Source: Streptomyces polyasparticus
Lineage (GTDB): Bacteria; Actinomycetota; Actinomycetes; Streptomycetales; Streptomycetaceae
DNA: 64,000 nucleotides
NCBI RefSeq assembly: GCF_014493765.1
Contig: NZ_JACTVJ010000010.1
Coordinates: 496,001-560,000, forward strand
Direction: 5' to 3'
Within the stretch, counting starts at the first letter, position 1, and each line of letters starts with the position of its first letter. A model generated the notes under the pieces. It ran no database searches, was not told where the DNA came from, and saw only the letters and a list, made by a program, of their open reading frames with translations. The translations under genes were made by a program, and so were the position numbers. Shown here piece after piece: positions 51,863 through 60,775 of the stretch.

Positions 51863-52094
51863 CGCACCGTACGCACCCTGCCGCCTGACGTACGCACCTC
51901 GTCGCCCGACTGAACCCGGGCCGCCCCGGGCATGATCGCCCGGACCCTCGGGCCGCCGACCCGTCCCGGCCCTGCGTCCCGCCCACGGCCCGCCTCCTCG
52001 ACCAGGTGACGAACCCGGGCAACGACCCGGGGTGTTCCCTGCGGCGCCTTGCACGGCGCCGACCCCCGAAACTTCCACGTATGAGGACGGACCC

Positions 52095-54056
52095 ATGCAG
52101 CTCAACTCCCGCCAGCGGGCAGCGCTCACGGCGATATGCGACACGTTCGCACCCGGCGACGGTGCGGAGATCCCGTCCGCGGGCACGCTCGGCGCCGTGC
52201 CCGTCGCCGAGGCCCTCATCGGCGCCCAGCCACGCGCCCACGACCGCAAGCAGCTCGCCACCCTGCTCTCCCTGTGGGACACGCGGCTGACCGGACTGCT
52301 CCTCGGCACATCGGGCCGCCGTTTCTCGGCTCTGACTCCCGCGGCCCGCGAGGAGTTGATGCTCCGCATGGGCGAGGCCTCCTCCGAACGCAAGCGCGTC
52401 CTGTTCCAGGCCCTGCGCGGCCTGGCGACCTCCGCCTACCTGCTGGCGTCGGGGACGGACGGCACCTCGCCCGTCTGGCAGGCCATCGGCTATCCCGGGC
52501 CCCTGGGCCCCAAGCCCGACGCCCCACGCCCGCCCCTCACACCGCTGTCGCCCACGGAGGACACGACGCTCGACTGCGATGTCGTCGTGGTCGGCTCCGG
52601 CGCCGGGGGAGGGACGGCCGCAGCCGTCCTCGCCGCAGCGGGACTCGGTGTCGTCGTGCTCGAAGGCGGCGGCTACTACGACGACGCCGACTTCGACGGC
52701 GGCGAACCCTCCGGCCTCACCCGCCTGTACGCCCCCGGCCCCTCGGCCACCGCCGAAGGCCAGGTCTCCCTCGTCGCCGGCTCCTGCCTCGGCGGCGGCA
52801 CCGTCGTCAACTGGACGACCTCCTTCCGTACGCCCGACGAGATCCGCGACGAATGGGCGTCCCTCGGCGCCTGGCAGTTCGCGGAGAAGGAGTACACCCA
52901 GGCGCTCGACGCGGTCACGGACCGGCTCTCCGTCAACACCGACCACAACACCGCATCGGCCCGCGACGCCGTGATGGAGCGGGGGCTGCGCGCCCTGGGC
53001 TGGCACGTGGACGCCATGCCGCGCAACGTCGTCGGCTGCGACACGGGCACCGAATGCGGACGCTGCGGATACGGCTGCCGACTCGGCGCCAAGCAGTCCG
53101 TCACCAAGACCTGGCTCGCCGACGCCGAAGCCGCCGGCGCCCGCCTCGTCATCGACACCACGGTCCGCACCATCGACGTACAACAGGGCCGGGCCGTCGG
53201 CGTCCGCGGCACCACCACGGCCGGCCACTCCGTCACCGTCCACGCCCGCGCCGTCGTCGTGGCCGCGGGGGCCATCCAGACACCTGCTCTGCTGCGCCGC
53301 TCGGGATTCACCGACCCCGCCATCGGCCGGTATCTGCGCCTGCACCCCGCGACGGCCGTCTGGGGCGTCTTCGACGAGGAGATCCGCCCCTGGGAAGGCG
53401 GCCTGCAGACCCGCTACTCCCGCGAGCACAGCAACCTCGACGGCCGGGGCCACGGCGTCATCTACGAAACCGGACCCGGCAACCCCGCCGCCCTCCAGGG
53501 GTTCATGAACTGGCGCGGCGCCACCGCCCACCTCGGCGCGCTCAAGGACCTCACCCACACCGCGGGAGTCGGCATCATCACGCGCGACCGCGACAGCGGC
53601 GTCGTCAAGGTGGCACGCGACGGCGAACCCGTCCCGCACTACCGGCTCTCCGCCTACGACACCGCACACCTGCACGCCGGAGTCGAGGGCGCCGCCAAGA
53701 TCCTGGCCGCCGCGGGCGCACGCCGTATCACCTCGGCACACCAGGCGGGTCCCGCCTACGAGCCGGACCGCGGCGGCACCTACGAGGAGTTCGTCACGGC
53801 CTGCCGCAACACCGGCTACGAGCCCGGCCGTTGCGCGATCGCCGCCCTGCACATCATGGGCACCGCGCGGATGGGAGGCTCGCGCGACACCAGCGCCACC
53901 GACCCCGACGGAGCGACCTGGGAGGTGCCCAACGTCGTGGTCGCCGACGCCTCCTGCTTCCCGACCTCGTCGGGCGTGAACCCGATGATCTCCATCGAGG
54001 CCATCGCCTACATGAACGCCACCAGGCTGGCGGAGCGCCTCGGCCGCCAGAGTTGA
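52095..54056 (+). CDS. GMC-family FAD oxidoreductase, long-chain alcohol oxidase type
   Basis: 653 residues. The first 150 residues (RQRAALTAICDTFAPGDG, a gluconate-dehydrogenase-subunit-like helical part) precede the flavin domain with DVVVVGSGAGGGTAAAVLAA (about 160-179), SCLGGGTVVNWTTSFR, CGRCGYGCRLGAKQSV, and the catalytic His in HIMGTARMGG and in SGVNPMISIEAIA. Closest by layout to fatty-alcohol and sterol oxidases. It would oxidise a long-chain alcohol to aldehyde, passing electrons to O2 or another acceptor. GAGGACGGACCC precedes the ATG at 52095. Some of the 232 bases before it are filled with imperfect GC hairpins only. Confidence 0.9.
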   Translation: MQLNSRQRAALTAICDTFAPGDGAEIPSAGTLGAVPVAEALIGAQPRAHDRKQLATLLSLWDTRLTGLLLGTSGRRFSALTPAAREELMLRMGEASSERKRVLFQALRGLATSAYLLASGTDGTSPVWQAIGYPGPLGPKPDAPRPPLTPLSPTEDTTLDCDVVVVGSGAGGGTAAAVLAAAGLGVVVLEGGGYYDDADFDGGEPSGLTRLYAPGPSATAEGQVSLVAGSCLGGGTVVNWTTSFRTPDEIRDEWASLGAWQFAEKEYTQALDAVTDRLSVNTDHNTASARDAVMERGLRALGWHVDAMPRNVVGCDTGTECGRCGYGCRLGAKQSVTKTWLADAEAAGARLVIDTTVRTIDVQQGRAVGVRGTTTAGHSVTVHARAVVVAAGAIQTPALLRRSGFTDPAIGRYLRLHPATAVWGVFDEEIRPWEGGLQTRYSREHSNLDGRGHGVIYETGPGNPAALQGFMNWRGATAHLGALKDLTHTAGVGIITRDRDSGVVKVARDGEPVPHYRLSAYDTAHLHAGVEGAAKILAAAGARRITSAHQAGPAYEPDRGGTYEEFVTACRNTGYEPGRCAIAALHIMGTARMGGSRDTSATDPDGATWEVPNVVVADASCFPTSSGVNPMISIEAIAYMNATRLAERLGRQS

Positions 54057-54127
54057 TCCGGTGCGCGGGTCCAGGCCGCGCAACCCGGCGGAAACCACGC
54101 CCGGTTGCACGGCCCGCCCCCGGACGG

Positions 54128-54325
54128 TCAACCGCCCTTCACTCCCTTGGCGAGGCCCCGTACGTACCGCCGCTTCCACCCGGTGATCCGGGCCACCTCG
54201 CCCACATCACCGCCTTCGCGGACGACAGCGGCGGCCTCACTGCGCAGATCGACGAGCGCGGCGTCGAGAGCGGCCTGGGCCTCGCGACAACGCTGGGCGG
54301 CGAGTTCGAGCTTGGCGGTGTTCAT
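54128..54325 (-). CDS. small helical DNA-binding-like protein
   Basis: 65 residues from the ATG at 54325. An alpha-helical, Ala/Glu/Arg-rich first half (LELAAQRCREAQAALDAALV) is followed by VREGGDVGEVARITGWKRRYVRGLAKG, which reads as a helix-turn-helix. Proteins of this plan (about 60-80 residues) are abundant and uncharacterised in Streptomyces. The frame is open 41 codons further up but that part lacks coding character. It may lie in an operon of its own. Confidence 0.55.
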   Translation of the reverse strand: MNTAKLELAAQRCREAQAALDAALVDLRSEAAAVVREGGDVGEVARITGWKRRYVRGLAKGVKGG

Positions 54326-54473
54326 GCGAGCCCTGTTCCCCGTAAGCGCATCTTCAAGAATCGAGGTCGGGGCCGACTGCAGGTGGCGGTGGGGTGGATC
54401 ATCGCTCACTGTTGCTCCGACTGGGCGCGCAACCAGCGACTTCCTCACTCGGCCCGCCCCGCCTCGGCCTTGC

Positions 54474-55424
54474 TCACCCCAACGCGCCGAAGACAGCCGC
54501 GGCGGCGCGCGCGATCAGCGCATCATCGTGCGCGGCGTCCGCGTCGCGTCCCGGGCGGCGGGACATCACGGCGAGGACCACCGGCTTGCCGCCCTGCGGC
54601 GGCCAGGCGAGCGCGATGTCGTTGCGTGTTCCGTACGAGCCGTTGCCGGTCTTGTCGCCGATACGCCAGCCCTTGGGCGCACCGGCCCGGATCAGTTTGT
54701 CGCCGGTGGTGTTGCGTACGAGCCAGTCGGTCAGCGCGCCGCGCTCGTCCGCGTTCAGCACGTCGCCCAGGGTGAACTCCCGCAGGGAGCGGGCCATGGC
54801 GCGAGGTGTGCTGGTGTCCCGCTCGTCGCCCGGCAGTGCCTGGCTCAGTTCGACCTCGTAGCGGTCGCAGCGGGTGGTGTCGTCTCCGATGGCGCGCAGC
54901 GCACTCTGCAGCCCACGGGGGCCGCCGAGTTCACGGAAGAGCGCGTTGGCCGCCCCGTTGTCGCTGTAGCGGACCGCGGCATCGCACAGAGCGCGCAGGG
55001 TCATTTGCGCTCCCCGCTCCTTCTCGGTCACCGGTGACCATCCTTCGACATCCGAGGCCCGTACGGTGACCTCGCTGTCGATTCCGTCGAGTCCGCGTTT
55101 GTCGAGTACCGCCGCAGCGAGGAACGCCTTGCACGTCGAGCAGTACGCGAAGCGCTCATCCGCTCGGTACGCCAGCTCACGCCCGTCGGCCGTGTCGACG
55201 GCGAACACGCCGAGGCGCGCGTCGAACTCGCGCTCCAGCGCCCGGAATTCGCCCACCGGAACAGAAGTCGTCGGCGTTCCCGCGGCGGAGGGCCGAGTCG
55301 GGGTCCCCGGAGCGGATGGTCTGCCGGGGCTGCGGTCCTCGCCTCCGCCGCATCCGGCGAGGGGCGCTGCGGCCGCGGCCAGGAGCGCGGCGAGGGCGGT
55401 GCGGCGGGTGGTGCTGTCCGGCAT
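54474..55424 (-). CDS. class A beta-lactamase, lipoprotein
   Basis: 316 residues. The N-terminus has a lipobox (ALAALLAAAAAPLAGC) and a long Pro/Ser/Thr linker (about 28-55), so the enzyme is tethered outside the membrane. The serine penicillinase motifs are complete: Ser70-x-x-Lys in YCSTCKAF, SDN in VRYSDNGAAN, Glu166 in YEVELSQAL, and KTG in GDKTGNGSYG. It hydrolyses penicillin-type beta-lactams. ATG at 55424. It is divergent from the dioxygenase pair, and the intergenic space holds a 7-12-7 palindrome. Confidence 0.95.
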   Translation of the reverse strand: MPDSTTRRTALAALLAAAAAPLAGCGGGEDRSPGRPSAPGTPTRPSAAGTPTTSVPVGEFRALEREFDARLGVFAVDTADGRELAYRADERFAYCSTCKAFLAAAVLDKRGLDGIDSEVTVRASDVEGWSPVTEKERGAQMTLRALCDAAVRYSDNGAANALFRELGGPRGLQSALRAIGDDTTRCDRYEVELSQALPGDERDTSTPRAMARSLREFTLGDVLNADERGALTDWLVRNTTGDKLIRAGAPKGWRIGDKTGNGSYGTRNDIALAWPPQGGKPVVLAVMSRRPGRDADAAHDDALIARAAAAVFGALG

Positions 55425-55448
55425 GGTGACGTTTCTCCCGTGCGGTGG

Positions 55449-55474
55449 GCGGACCGATTACTGTAAAGGTCCGC
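55449..55474. promoter_or_regulatory. 7-12-7 palindrome between bla and the dioxygenase operon
   Basis: GCGGACC (55449-55455), 12-base centre GATTACTGTAAA, GGTCCGC (55468-55474). The arms are perfect, the centre includes the smaller palindrome TTACTGTAA. It is 25 bases from the beta-lactamase start and 54 from the dioxygenase start, so it could control both directions. Confidence 0.6.
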
Positions 55475-55527
55475 TTCTTTCCCTCGTCGGAGGATCACTC
55501 GTCAGCGTGGAGGGCAGGTACCGTCGG

Positions 55528-56775
55528 ATGGGCATAGCAGAGTCCGCAGCAGCCCGCATCGATGATGCGCGCACGCTCCTGGTCGCGCCCGCGACGGTGC
55601 AGGTCCAGGAATGGGCCGGGGACTTCTGCGGAACCACCCTCACGCCCGAGCAGTTCGTCTCCGCTCCACCCGATCTCACGCGGAGAACCCTCTACCTCTG
55701 CGGTGACCTGTCCATGTTCCGAGGCAGTCAACTCCAGGGCGCTGAGCGGGTGTTCGTCATACGGGAGCCTTCGCACGGCCGCCTGCTCGTGGATGCGGCT
55801 GTGCCTTGCCGCTTCGTCGACCTCGGCCGGGTTCCCCTTCGCGTACACGGTGCAGGCGTGCACTACCGCCGCTTCTTCGATCCCGGCCCCGCGATATTCG
55901 ACAACATTCGCGCGGAACACGCCTTCCAGTCCCTCACGGAGTCCACCAAGCCGGGAACGGCCCACCGCAGCGGCATCTATCTGACGCCCGTCACGCGGGA
56001 GGAAAAGGCCCTGCATTTCCGCCTGTTGAGGTGCTCCACGAATCTCTCGGGCCCCACCGAGAACTTCCGCTCGACCGATATCCGTATCGTCGAGGAGCTC
56101 AATCGCGAGGCCGCCACGGTCTTCCGTGATCACGCGCCGCTCAATCACGTCCTGGCCCAGATCTACCACAACACCCTTGCCACGACGGACCGTAAGCAGT
56201 CGAAGGCCAGAATCTCGGCGCACGCCGACAAGACCAAGGACATGCCGGCCAACGGCATCATGGCCTTCTGCACGTTCTACGACCGGCTCGACGGACTGCA
56301 GCCGCTCGCCGAAGACCCCTTCGACTACGGAGTGAAGGGTGTCAGCGGGCTGACCCGGCTCCGCTTCCGGCTGAAGGATCCGGCCGAAGCGCGCGATGAG
56401 GCCCTGTTCCCGGAACAGTTCACCGTGACACTCCATCCCGGCTCGGTCTTCTTCATGCCGCTGGCCACCAACCGCCTGTACACGCACGAGATCCGGCCGT
56501 CGGCTCTGGAAGCGTCACTGCTCCCGACCCGTCTGGGCTACGTGGTCCGCTGCTCGGGCACCGAAGCCGTACACGAGGATGGCCGTACGTTCCTCAAAGC
56601 GGCAGGTGGTGGGGGAGAGGAAGCCCGGGTGCCGCTGGAGCCGCCCACGGAAGCCGGCATGGAGGAACTGCGCAGGCTGTACGCGGAGGAGAACCGGACC
56701 TCGTCCTTCATCGACTACGGCGACGGTTTCGGCTTCAGCATGAACACGGGAGATTACCTTGCGCCCCGCTTCTAG
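55528..56775 (+). CDS. AlkB-like 2-oxoglutarate/Fe(II) dioxygenase, long form
   Basis: 415 residues from the ATG at 55528 (GTG at 55507 also possible; both have GGAGG-type sequence 13 bases upstream). Residues 1-190 have no recognisable domain (GDFCGTTLTPEQFVSAPPDL, VHYRRFFDPGPAIFDNIRAE). The C-terminal half is an AlkB-type jelly roll: LNHVLAQIYHNTLATT, then His232-x-Asp234 in ISAHADKTKDM, MAFCTFYDRL, FMPLATNRLYTHEI with His320, and RLGYVVRCSG with Arg341 for 2-oxoglutarate. Substrate unknown; DNA/RNA demethylation or small-molecule hydroxylation are both open. Overlaps the second dioxygenase by 17 bases. Confidence 0.7.
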   Translation: MGIAESAAARIDDARTLLVAPATVQVQEWAGDFCGTTLTPEQFVSAPPDLTRRTLYLCGDLSMFRGSQLQGAERVFVIREPSHGRLLVDAAVPCRFVDLGRVPLRVHGAGVHYRRFFDPGPAIFDNIRAEHAFQSLTESTKPGTAHRSGIYLTPVTREEKALHFRLLRCSTNLSGPTENFRSTDIRIVEELNREAATVFRDHAPLNHVLAQIYHNTLATTDRKQSKARISAHADKTKDMPANGIMAFCTFYDRLDGLQPLAEDPFDYGVKGVSGLTRLRFRLKDPAEARDEALFPEQFTVTLHPGSVFFMPLATNRLYTHEIRPSALEASLLPTRLGYVVRCSGTEAVHEDGRTFLKAAGGGGEEARVPLEPPTEAGMEELRRLYAEENRTSSFIDYGDGFGFSMNTGDYLAPRF

Positions 56776-57532
56776 GATCCCGGACGGGATGTTCTCCTGC
56801 GCTCTTCCGGTCGAAGAGAATCTGTTTCCGGAGCTGTCCGAGTCGGTTCGCTGGGAGGATACGGGAAAGGGGCGGAAGGGTGCCGTTCTCACGAAGACGG
56901 ACGACGCCGGCGGCATTCCTCTCGTGCGCACCACGACGCAATACCGCACCCCCACGCAGCGTTTCCGGCCCGTGCACGAGCGACTGGCCGAGCAGATCCA
57001 GCGCGTCGCGGAGATCCCGGTCGGCTTCAACAACGCTCTCATCGAGCGCTACACGAACGCCTACACCACCATGGGCAGCCATTCCGATCAGGCCCTCGAC
57101 CTGGCCGACGACTCGTACATCGCCGTCTTCAGCTGCTATCGGAATTCCGAATCCGGCCCGCCGAGAAGGCTGATCGTCGAAGCGAAACAGGCCGAGGGTG
57201 AAAGGTTCGAGGTCCCGCTCGACCACCACGGAATCGTCGTTTTCTCCGTCGCGTCGAACCGGCTTCTCAAGCACAAGATCGTGCTGGACGCGCCGGGCGG
57301 CAGAGCCGCGGACAACGAGTGGCTGGGGGTGACGTTCCGTTCGTCGAAAACCCTTGTCTCCTTCCACGCCGGCCGGCCGTATCTGCCCCAGGGCGCACCG
57401 CTCACCTCGGCCGACGACGAGCAACGACGCGATTTCTACCGCATGCGGCGCCGTGAGAACACAGAAACGGATTTCGTCTATCCCCCGGTGACGTACACCG
57501 TGAGTGAGAGCGACTTGATGCCGCCCGACTGA
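56759..57532 (+). CDS. AlkB-like 2-oxoglutarate/Fe(II) dioxygenase, short form
   Basis: 257 residues if translation starts at the TTG at 56759 with GGGAG six bases before it; ATG at 56789 would give 247. The AlkB signature runs in order: VGFNNALIERYTNAYTTMGS, His108-x-Asp110 in SHSDQAL, YIAVFSCYRNS, PLDHHGIVVFSVASNRLLKH with His172, and LGVTFRSSKTLV with Arg194. These are the Fe(II) and 2-oxoglutarate ligands. It shares this plan with the preceding gene and overlaps it, so the pair is translated together and may form a heterodimer or act on one substrate in turn. A more mixed third-base composition suggests transfer. Confidence 0.7.
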   Translation: MRPASRIPDGMFSCALPVEENLFPELSESVRWEDTGKGRKGAVLTKTDDAGGIPLVRTTTQYRTPTQRFRPVHERLAEQIQRVAEIPVGFNNALIERYTNAYTTMGSHSDQALDLADDSYIAVFSCYRNSESGPPRRLIVEAKQAEGERFEVPLDHHGIVVFSVASNRLLKHKIVLDAPGGRAADNEWLGVTFRSSKTLVSFHAGRPYLPQGAPLTSADDEQRRDFYRMRRRENTETDFVYPPVTYTVSESDLMPPD

Positions 57533-57585
57533 GCCACAGTGGTGACGTGGAGCGGCATGGAGGAAACGAGAGGGAAGGGCCCGAG

Positions 57586-58569
57586 GTGCACGAGACACTG
57601 GCAGAACTGCGAGCTGCCATCCATACGTTGCTGAAGGTGCTGGATCCCGAGCAGGTGCGCGCATTGCGGGCGGCGCCGAGCCGACTCGACGCGCCGGAGT
57701 TGCGGGAGTGGACGTATCTGCCCGGCTCGCGGCCCGGGTTGTCCACCGAAGGACTCGACGGAGTGCAACGCGAGGCGGCCGACGCGGTGCTGGCCGCCGC
57801 GCACAGTGCGCGGGGCGCGGAGCTCGCGCTCGGTGCGATCGAGGTGGAGCGCCACCGCCGCGAGTCGGTCGGCGCGCCGGGCCCCGACCGGTACTGGCTG
57901 CGTCTCCTGGGTGATCCGGACGGCGACGGTCCCTGGGGCTGGCGGATGAACGGCCACCACCTCGCCGTCCATGTGCTGGTCGCGGCGGGCGAGTTGCGGG
58001 TGACGCCGCACTTCATCGGTTCCGAGCCCGCACGGATCACCACAGGACCGCAAGCAGGCCGACGCCTGCTGGGCCCGGAAGAGGATCTGGCCCGCGAGCT
58101 CGTCACCGGCCTGGACCGCGCCCGACGCACCGCGGCGGTCTTCGCGGCCGAGCCGCCGGACGACGTCCTCACCCGCGCCGACCCGTTCGCCGACCCCGGC
58201 CTGCTGCCCTCCGGCCTGTCCTACGGCGCCATGACAGACCCCCAGCGGCAGCTCGTCGAACGCCTCGTGCGCCGCTACCTCGACCGGGCTCCCGCCGCCT
58301 ACGCACAGGCCTGCTGGTCCGAGCTGGAAGCGCGGGGCCTGGACACGCTCTCCTTCGCCTGGGCCGGAGCCACCGCGCCCGGAGACCGGCACTACTACTG
58401 CGTACAGTCGCCCGATTTCCTCATCGAGTACGACAACACCCAGGACGACGGCAACCACGCGCACTCCGTGTGGCGGCATCTGCGCCACGACTGGGGCATC
58501 GATCTCCTGCGCGCGCACTACACGGACCAGCACACCGCACCGGACCCTGGCGCTGAGCTGGACGAGTGA
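57586..58569 (+). CDS. DUF3500 domain protein
   Basis: 327 residues. GPWGWRMNGHHLAVHVLVAA and VTPHFIGSEPARITTGPQAG are the DUF3500 hallmarks, followed by ARELVTGLD, and near the end HYYCVQSPDFLIEYDNTQDDGNHAHSVWRH with a His/Asp-rich putative metal site. Cytoplasmic, no signal seen; function unknown. GTG at 57586 is chosen because GAGAGGGAAGGG stands before it; an upstream GTG at 57547 has no such sequence. Confidence 0.85.
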   Translation: MHETLAELRAAIHTLLKVLDPEQVRALRAAPSRLDAPELREWTYLPGSRPGLSTEGLDGVQREAADAVLAAAHSARGAELALGAIEVERHRRESVGAPGPDRYWLRLLGDPDGDGPWGWRMNGHHLAVHVLVAAGELRVTPHFIGSEPARITTGPQAGRRLLGPEEDLARELVTGLDRARRTAAVFAAEPPDDVLTRADPFADPGLLPSGLSYGAMTDPQRQLVERLVRRYLDRAPAAYAQACWSELEARGLDTLSFAWAGATAPGDRHYYCVQSPDFLIEYDNTQDDGNHAHSVWRHLRHDWGIDLLRAHYTDQHTAPDPGAELDE

Positions 58570-58610
58570 TGCCACCAACGAGAGTGCAAGGCCTGCGGGT
58601 TCGGCGCGGC

Positions 58611-58616
58611 TAGCCT
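58611..58616 (+). promoter_or_regulatory. -10 box of a probable leaderless transcript
   Basis: TAGCCT ends 6 bases before the ATG at 58623 and there is no ribosome binding sequence between them, the layout of leaderless actinobacterial promoters. No clear -35 is seen. Confidence 0.45.
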
Positions 58617-58622
58617 CGGTCC

Positions 58623-58874
58623 ATGGATACCGCCCCCACTCGTTTCACCGTTCTGCTCAAGCCCCAGCTGACGGACGGCCACGACCATGTCGACCACGGT
58701 GGTGTGCTCCGCTCGGCCACCGTAGAAGCCACCGGCACGACCGGGGCCAGCGGCTACCCCCGCTACGCCGGCGAGGGCATCGAGGCGGACATCGACCCGC
58801 AGACCCGCACCGTCGAGGCGATCACGGTCGACGGCGACGAGCTGCCGTACGGCTGGGTCGCGGAGATCGGCTGA
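58623..58874 (+). CDS. small hypothetical protein
   Basis: 83 residues. Mostly beta-strand pattern with Thr/Val/Glu alternation (FTVLLKPQLTDGHDHVDHGG, TVEAITVDGDELPYGWVAEI) and a His/Asp-rich turn. I do not recognise the family. Good GC3 coding bias and the leaderless promoter support it. The next gene starts 13 bases later on the same strand. Confidence 0.6.
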   Translation: MDTAPTRFTVLLKPQLTDGHDHVDHGGVLRSATVEATGTTGASGYPRYAGEGIEADIDPQTRTVEAITVDGDELPYGWVAEIG

Positions 58875-58887
58875 CCGGGGAGCGGGG

Positions 58888-59355
58888 GTGGCCGAACTGG
58901 TCGCGTGGCAGCGCGTCGAGGTGGACGTCGACTTCTTCGGATTCTGCCTGCAGGACGCCGATGACACCGCCGTCCCGGTGCCGTATCCGGAGGGCCGTAA
59001 CCCCGCCGGGTTCCTGACGGCGTACGAAGGGCGGCTCGACGTGGAGAGCGCCGGGCACACGCACACCGCATCCATGGACGTGGAGATCTGGGACGCGTCG
59101 GCCCCTCCCGCGCAGGAGCGGGAGGCCTGGGAGGAGCAGGCCGAAGCCGAACTGGCCTGCGCGAGCGGGGAAGTGGCGCTCTGGGCCACGGTGGCGGGCC
59201 CGATGCCCGGGTACATCCACCTCGCCGACCACGCGGGACGCTGGGGAGTGCGGCTGTACTGCACGGGCCGCGCGGCCGTACGCCCCCTTGCCGAACAGGG
59301 TGTGCCCAAAGGCATCGAGCGGTATCTCGCCCAGTTCTGGCCTCTGAACGCCTAG
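58888..59355 (+). CDS. hypothetical protein
   Basis: 155 residues, GTG start. It is acidic and soluble: AELVAWQRVEVDVDFFGFCL, YPEGRNPAGFLTAYEGRLDV, EREAWEEQAEAELAC, and GYIHLADHAGRWGVRLYC. Length and look resemble small immunity-type or regulatory proteins, but there is no toxin in the neighbourhood and I cannot name the family. It follows the 83-residue protein at 13 bases and overlaps the M48 protease stop by 4 bases, tail to tail. Confidence 0.6.
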   Translation: MAELVAWQRVEVDVDFFGFCLQDADDTAVPVPYPEGRNPAGFLTAYEGRLDVESAGHTHTASMDVEIWDASAPPAQEREAWEEQAEAELACASGEVALWATVAGPMPGYIHLADHAGRWGVRLYCTGRAAVRPLAEQGVPKGIERYLAQFWPLNA

Positions 59356-60620
59356 TCACTCCTGCGGATCCGTATCGGCCCATGTGACGCTGCCGCCGAG
59401 ACGGCGCGGGCCAGTTCGCGGTCGATGGCCTCGGCCTGCTGCCGTCCGCACTCCACCCGGGCCTCGCCGTAGGCACGCTGTTCGGCCAGGGCCAGGCGCA
59501 GATGGGTCGGCGGGTGGGTGTCGTCCTGGTAGTGCCACTGCAACTGACTGAGGCGAAGCAGCCGTTCGCGCTCGTGGTGCGGCAGATCGAGGGCCGCGCG
59601 GGCCGCGTCCCGCCAGGGCCCTCGGCGCCAGTCGACCAGGCCGTCCACGAGGAGCGCGTCGAGCGCTTTCACGGCGCGGTCGGCATGCAGCAGACGCTCG
59701 GCAAGTCCGTACGCGGCCTCACTGGAGGCGACGCGGGCGGCGAGCTCGTCGGCCAGGAACTCCGCGCGGGTCGCACCGCGCAGACTGAGCCGGTCGAGGA
59801 GCCGCAGCAGGCCGTCGGCCGCGTACCACGGCCAGCGCAGCACGCCGTGGCCGAACCAGTACCGCAGCCGTCCGCCGCGCCACCGGCCCGGGTCGAGCCA
59901 GTGCCGCCACCAGGCCAGGGTGCCGAGCGCGTTGCCGACGACCAGGCCGTGCCGGGTGTCGCCGTTCGTGAAGTGACCGAGCTCGTGCCCGAGCAGGGCG
60001 ACCCGCTGCTGCGGTGTGAGCGTCTCCCAGAGCGTGAGACCGATGCACAGCACCCGCTGGCGGGGGCGGCGCGAGGTCACGTACGCGTTGAAACCCGGCT
60101 CCAGGACGACGAGATCCACACCGCGCGTACCGACCTCCCGCGCCACCTTGTCGAGCAGCGCGAAGAGCCGCGGTGCGGCCTGCCGGTCAAGCGTCGGCAA
60201 CTGCGGGTGCAGCGGCGGCACCCAGGGGCGCAGCACGGCCGAGAAGAACAGCAGCACGAGACCGAGCGAAAGGCTGAGCGGGTTCAAGCCGCCGGTGACG
60301 AGCACCGCCACCCCGCCACCCGCGAGCGCCACGGAGGCGCCGACGACGCCGCAGGACACGGTGTACGCGGCGATCCGTGCGGCCGTCCAGCGCGAGCGGC
60401 GGCCGAACTCCCCGTCCCTGACCAGCTCCTGGTAGACCTGCTCGGCCTCCTGACCGGCGACCTCGGCACGCCGCTCGGCGGTGCGGCCGAGGCCGAACAC
60501 GAACAGCTCGGGCGCCACGTTCCAGTCACAGGCACGGCACCACACCACATGATCGGCATGCACCGGCATACCGGCTCCGCACTGCGGACACGGCTCGATC
60601 TCGACGCCCTCGGTCTCCAT
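59352..60620 (-). CDS. M48-family membrane zinc metalloprotease
   Basis: 422 residues from the ATG at 60620 (GGGGGTGGGG upstream). The first 45 residues form a zinc-ribbon-like CPQCGAGMPVH...CRACDWNV. Two membrane helices lie at about 85-130. The catalytic HExxH is in LLGHELGHFTNGD (about 211), with the third ligand Glu in RAEFLADELAAR (about 288). It belongs to the HtpX/Ste24-like group that removes damaged membrane proteins; the zinc-ribbon N-terminus is an addition seen in streptomycetes. Independent gene. Confidence 0.88.
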   Translation of the reverse strand: METEGVEIEPCPQCGAGMPVHADHVVWCRACDWNVAPELFVFGLGRTAERRAEVAGQEAEQVYQELVRDGEFGRRSRWTAARIAAYTVSCGVVGASVALAGGGVAVLVTGGLNPLSLSLGLVLLFFSAVLRPWVPPLHPQLPTLDRQAAPRLFALLDKVAREVGTRGVDLVVLEPGFNAYVTSRRPRQRVLCIGLTLWETLTPQQRVALLGHELGHFTNGDTRHGLVVGNALGTLAWWRHWLDPGRWRGGRLRYWFGHGVLRWPWYAADGLLRLLDRLSLRGATRAEFLADELAARVASSEAAYGLAERLLHADRAVKALDALLVDGLVDWRRGPWRDAARAALDLPHHERERLLRLSQLQWHYQDDTHPPTHLRLALAEQRAYGEARVECGRQQAEAIDRELARAVSAAASHGPIRIRRSD

Positions 60621-60775
60621 CCCCACCCCCGCTCTCAAGTCCCCGCACGCAACGACGCGTTCGGGGACCGGAGCGGTTCGCTCCCGTCGCGACGGGTTCG
60701 GCCGGCTACTGCGTCAGGGCAGCCATCCACCGATGACGTACCGCTGCATGGCCCGTGGGCTCCGGAACTCCGGTC

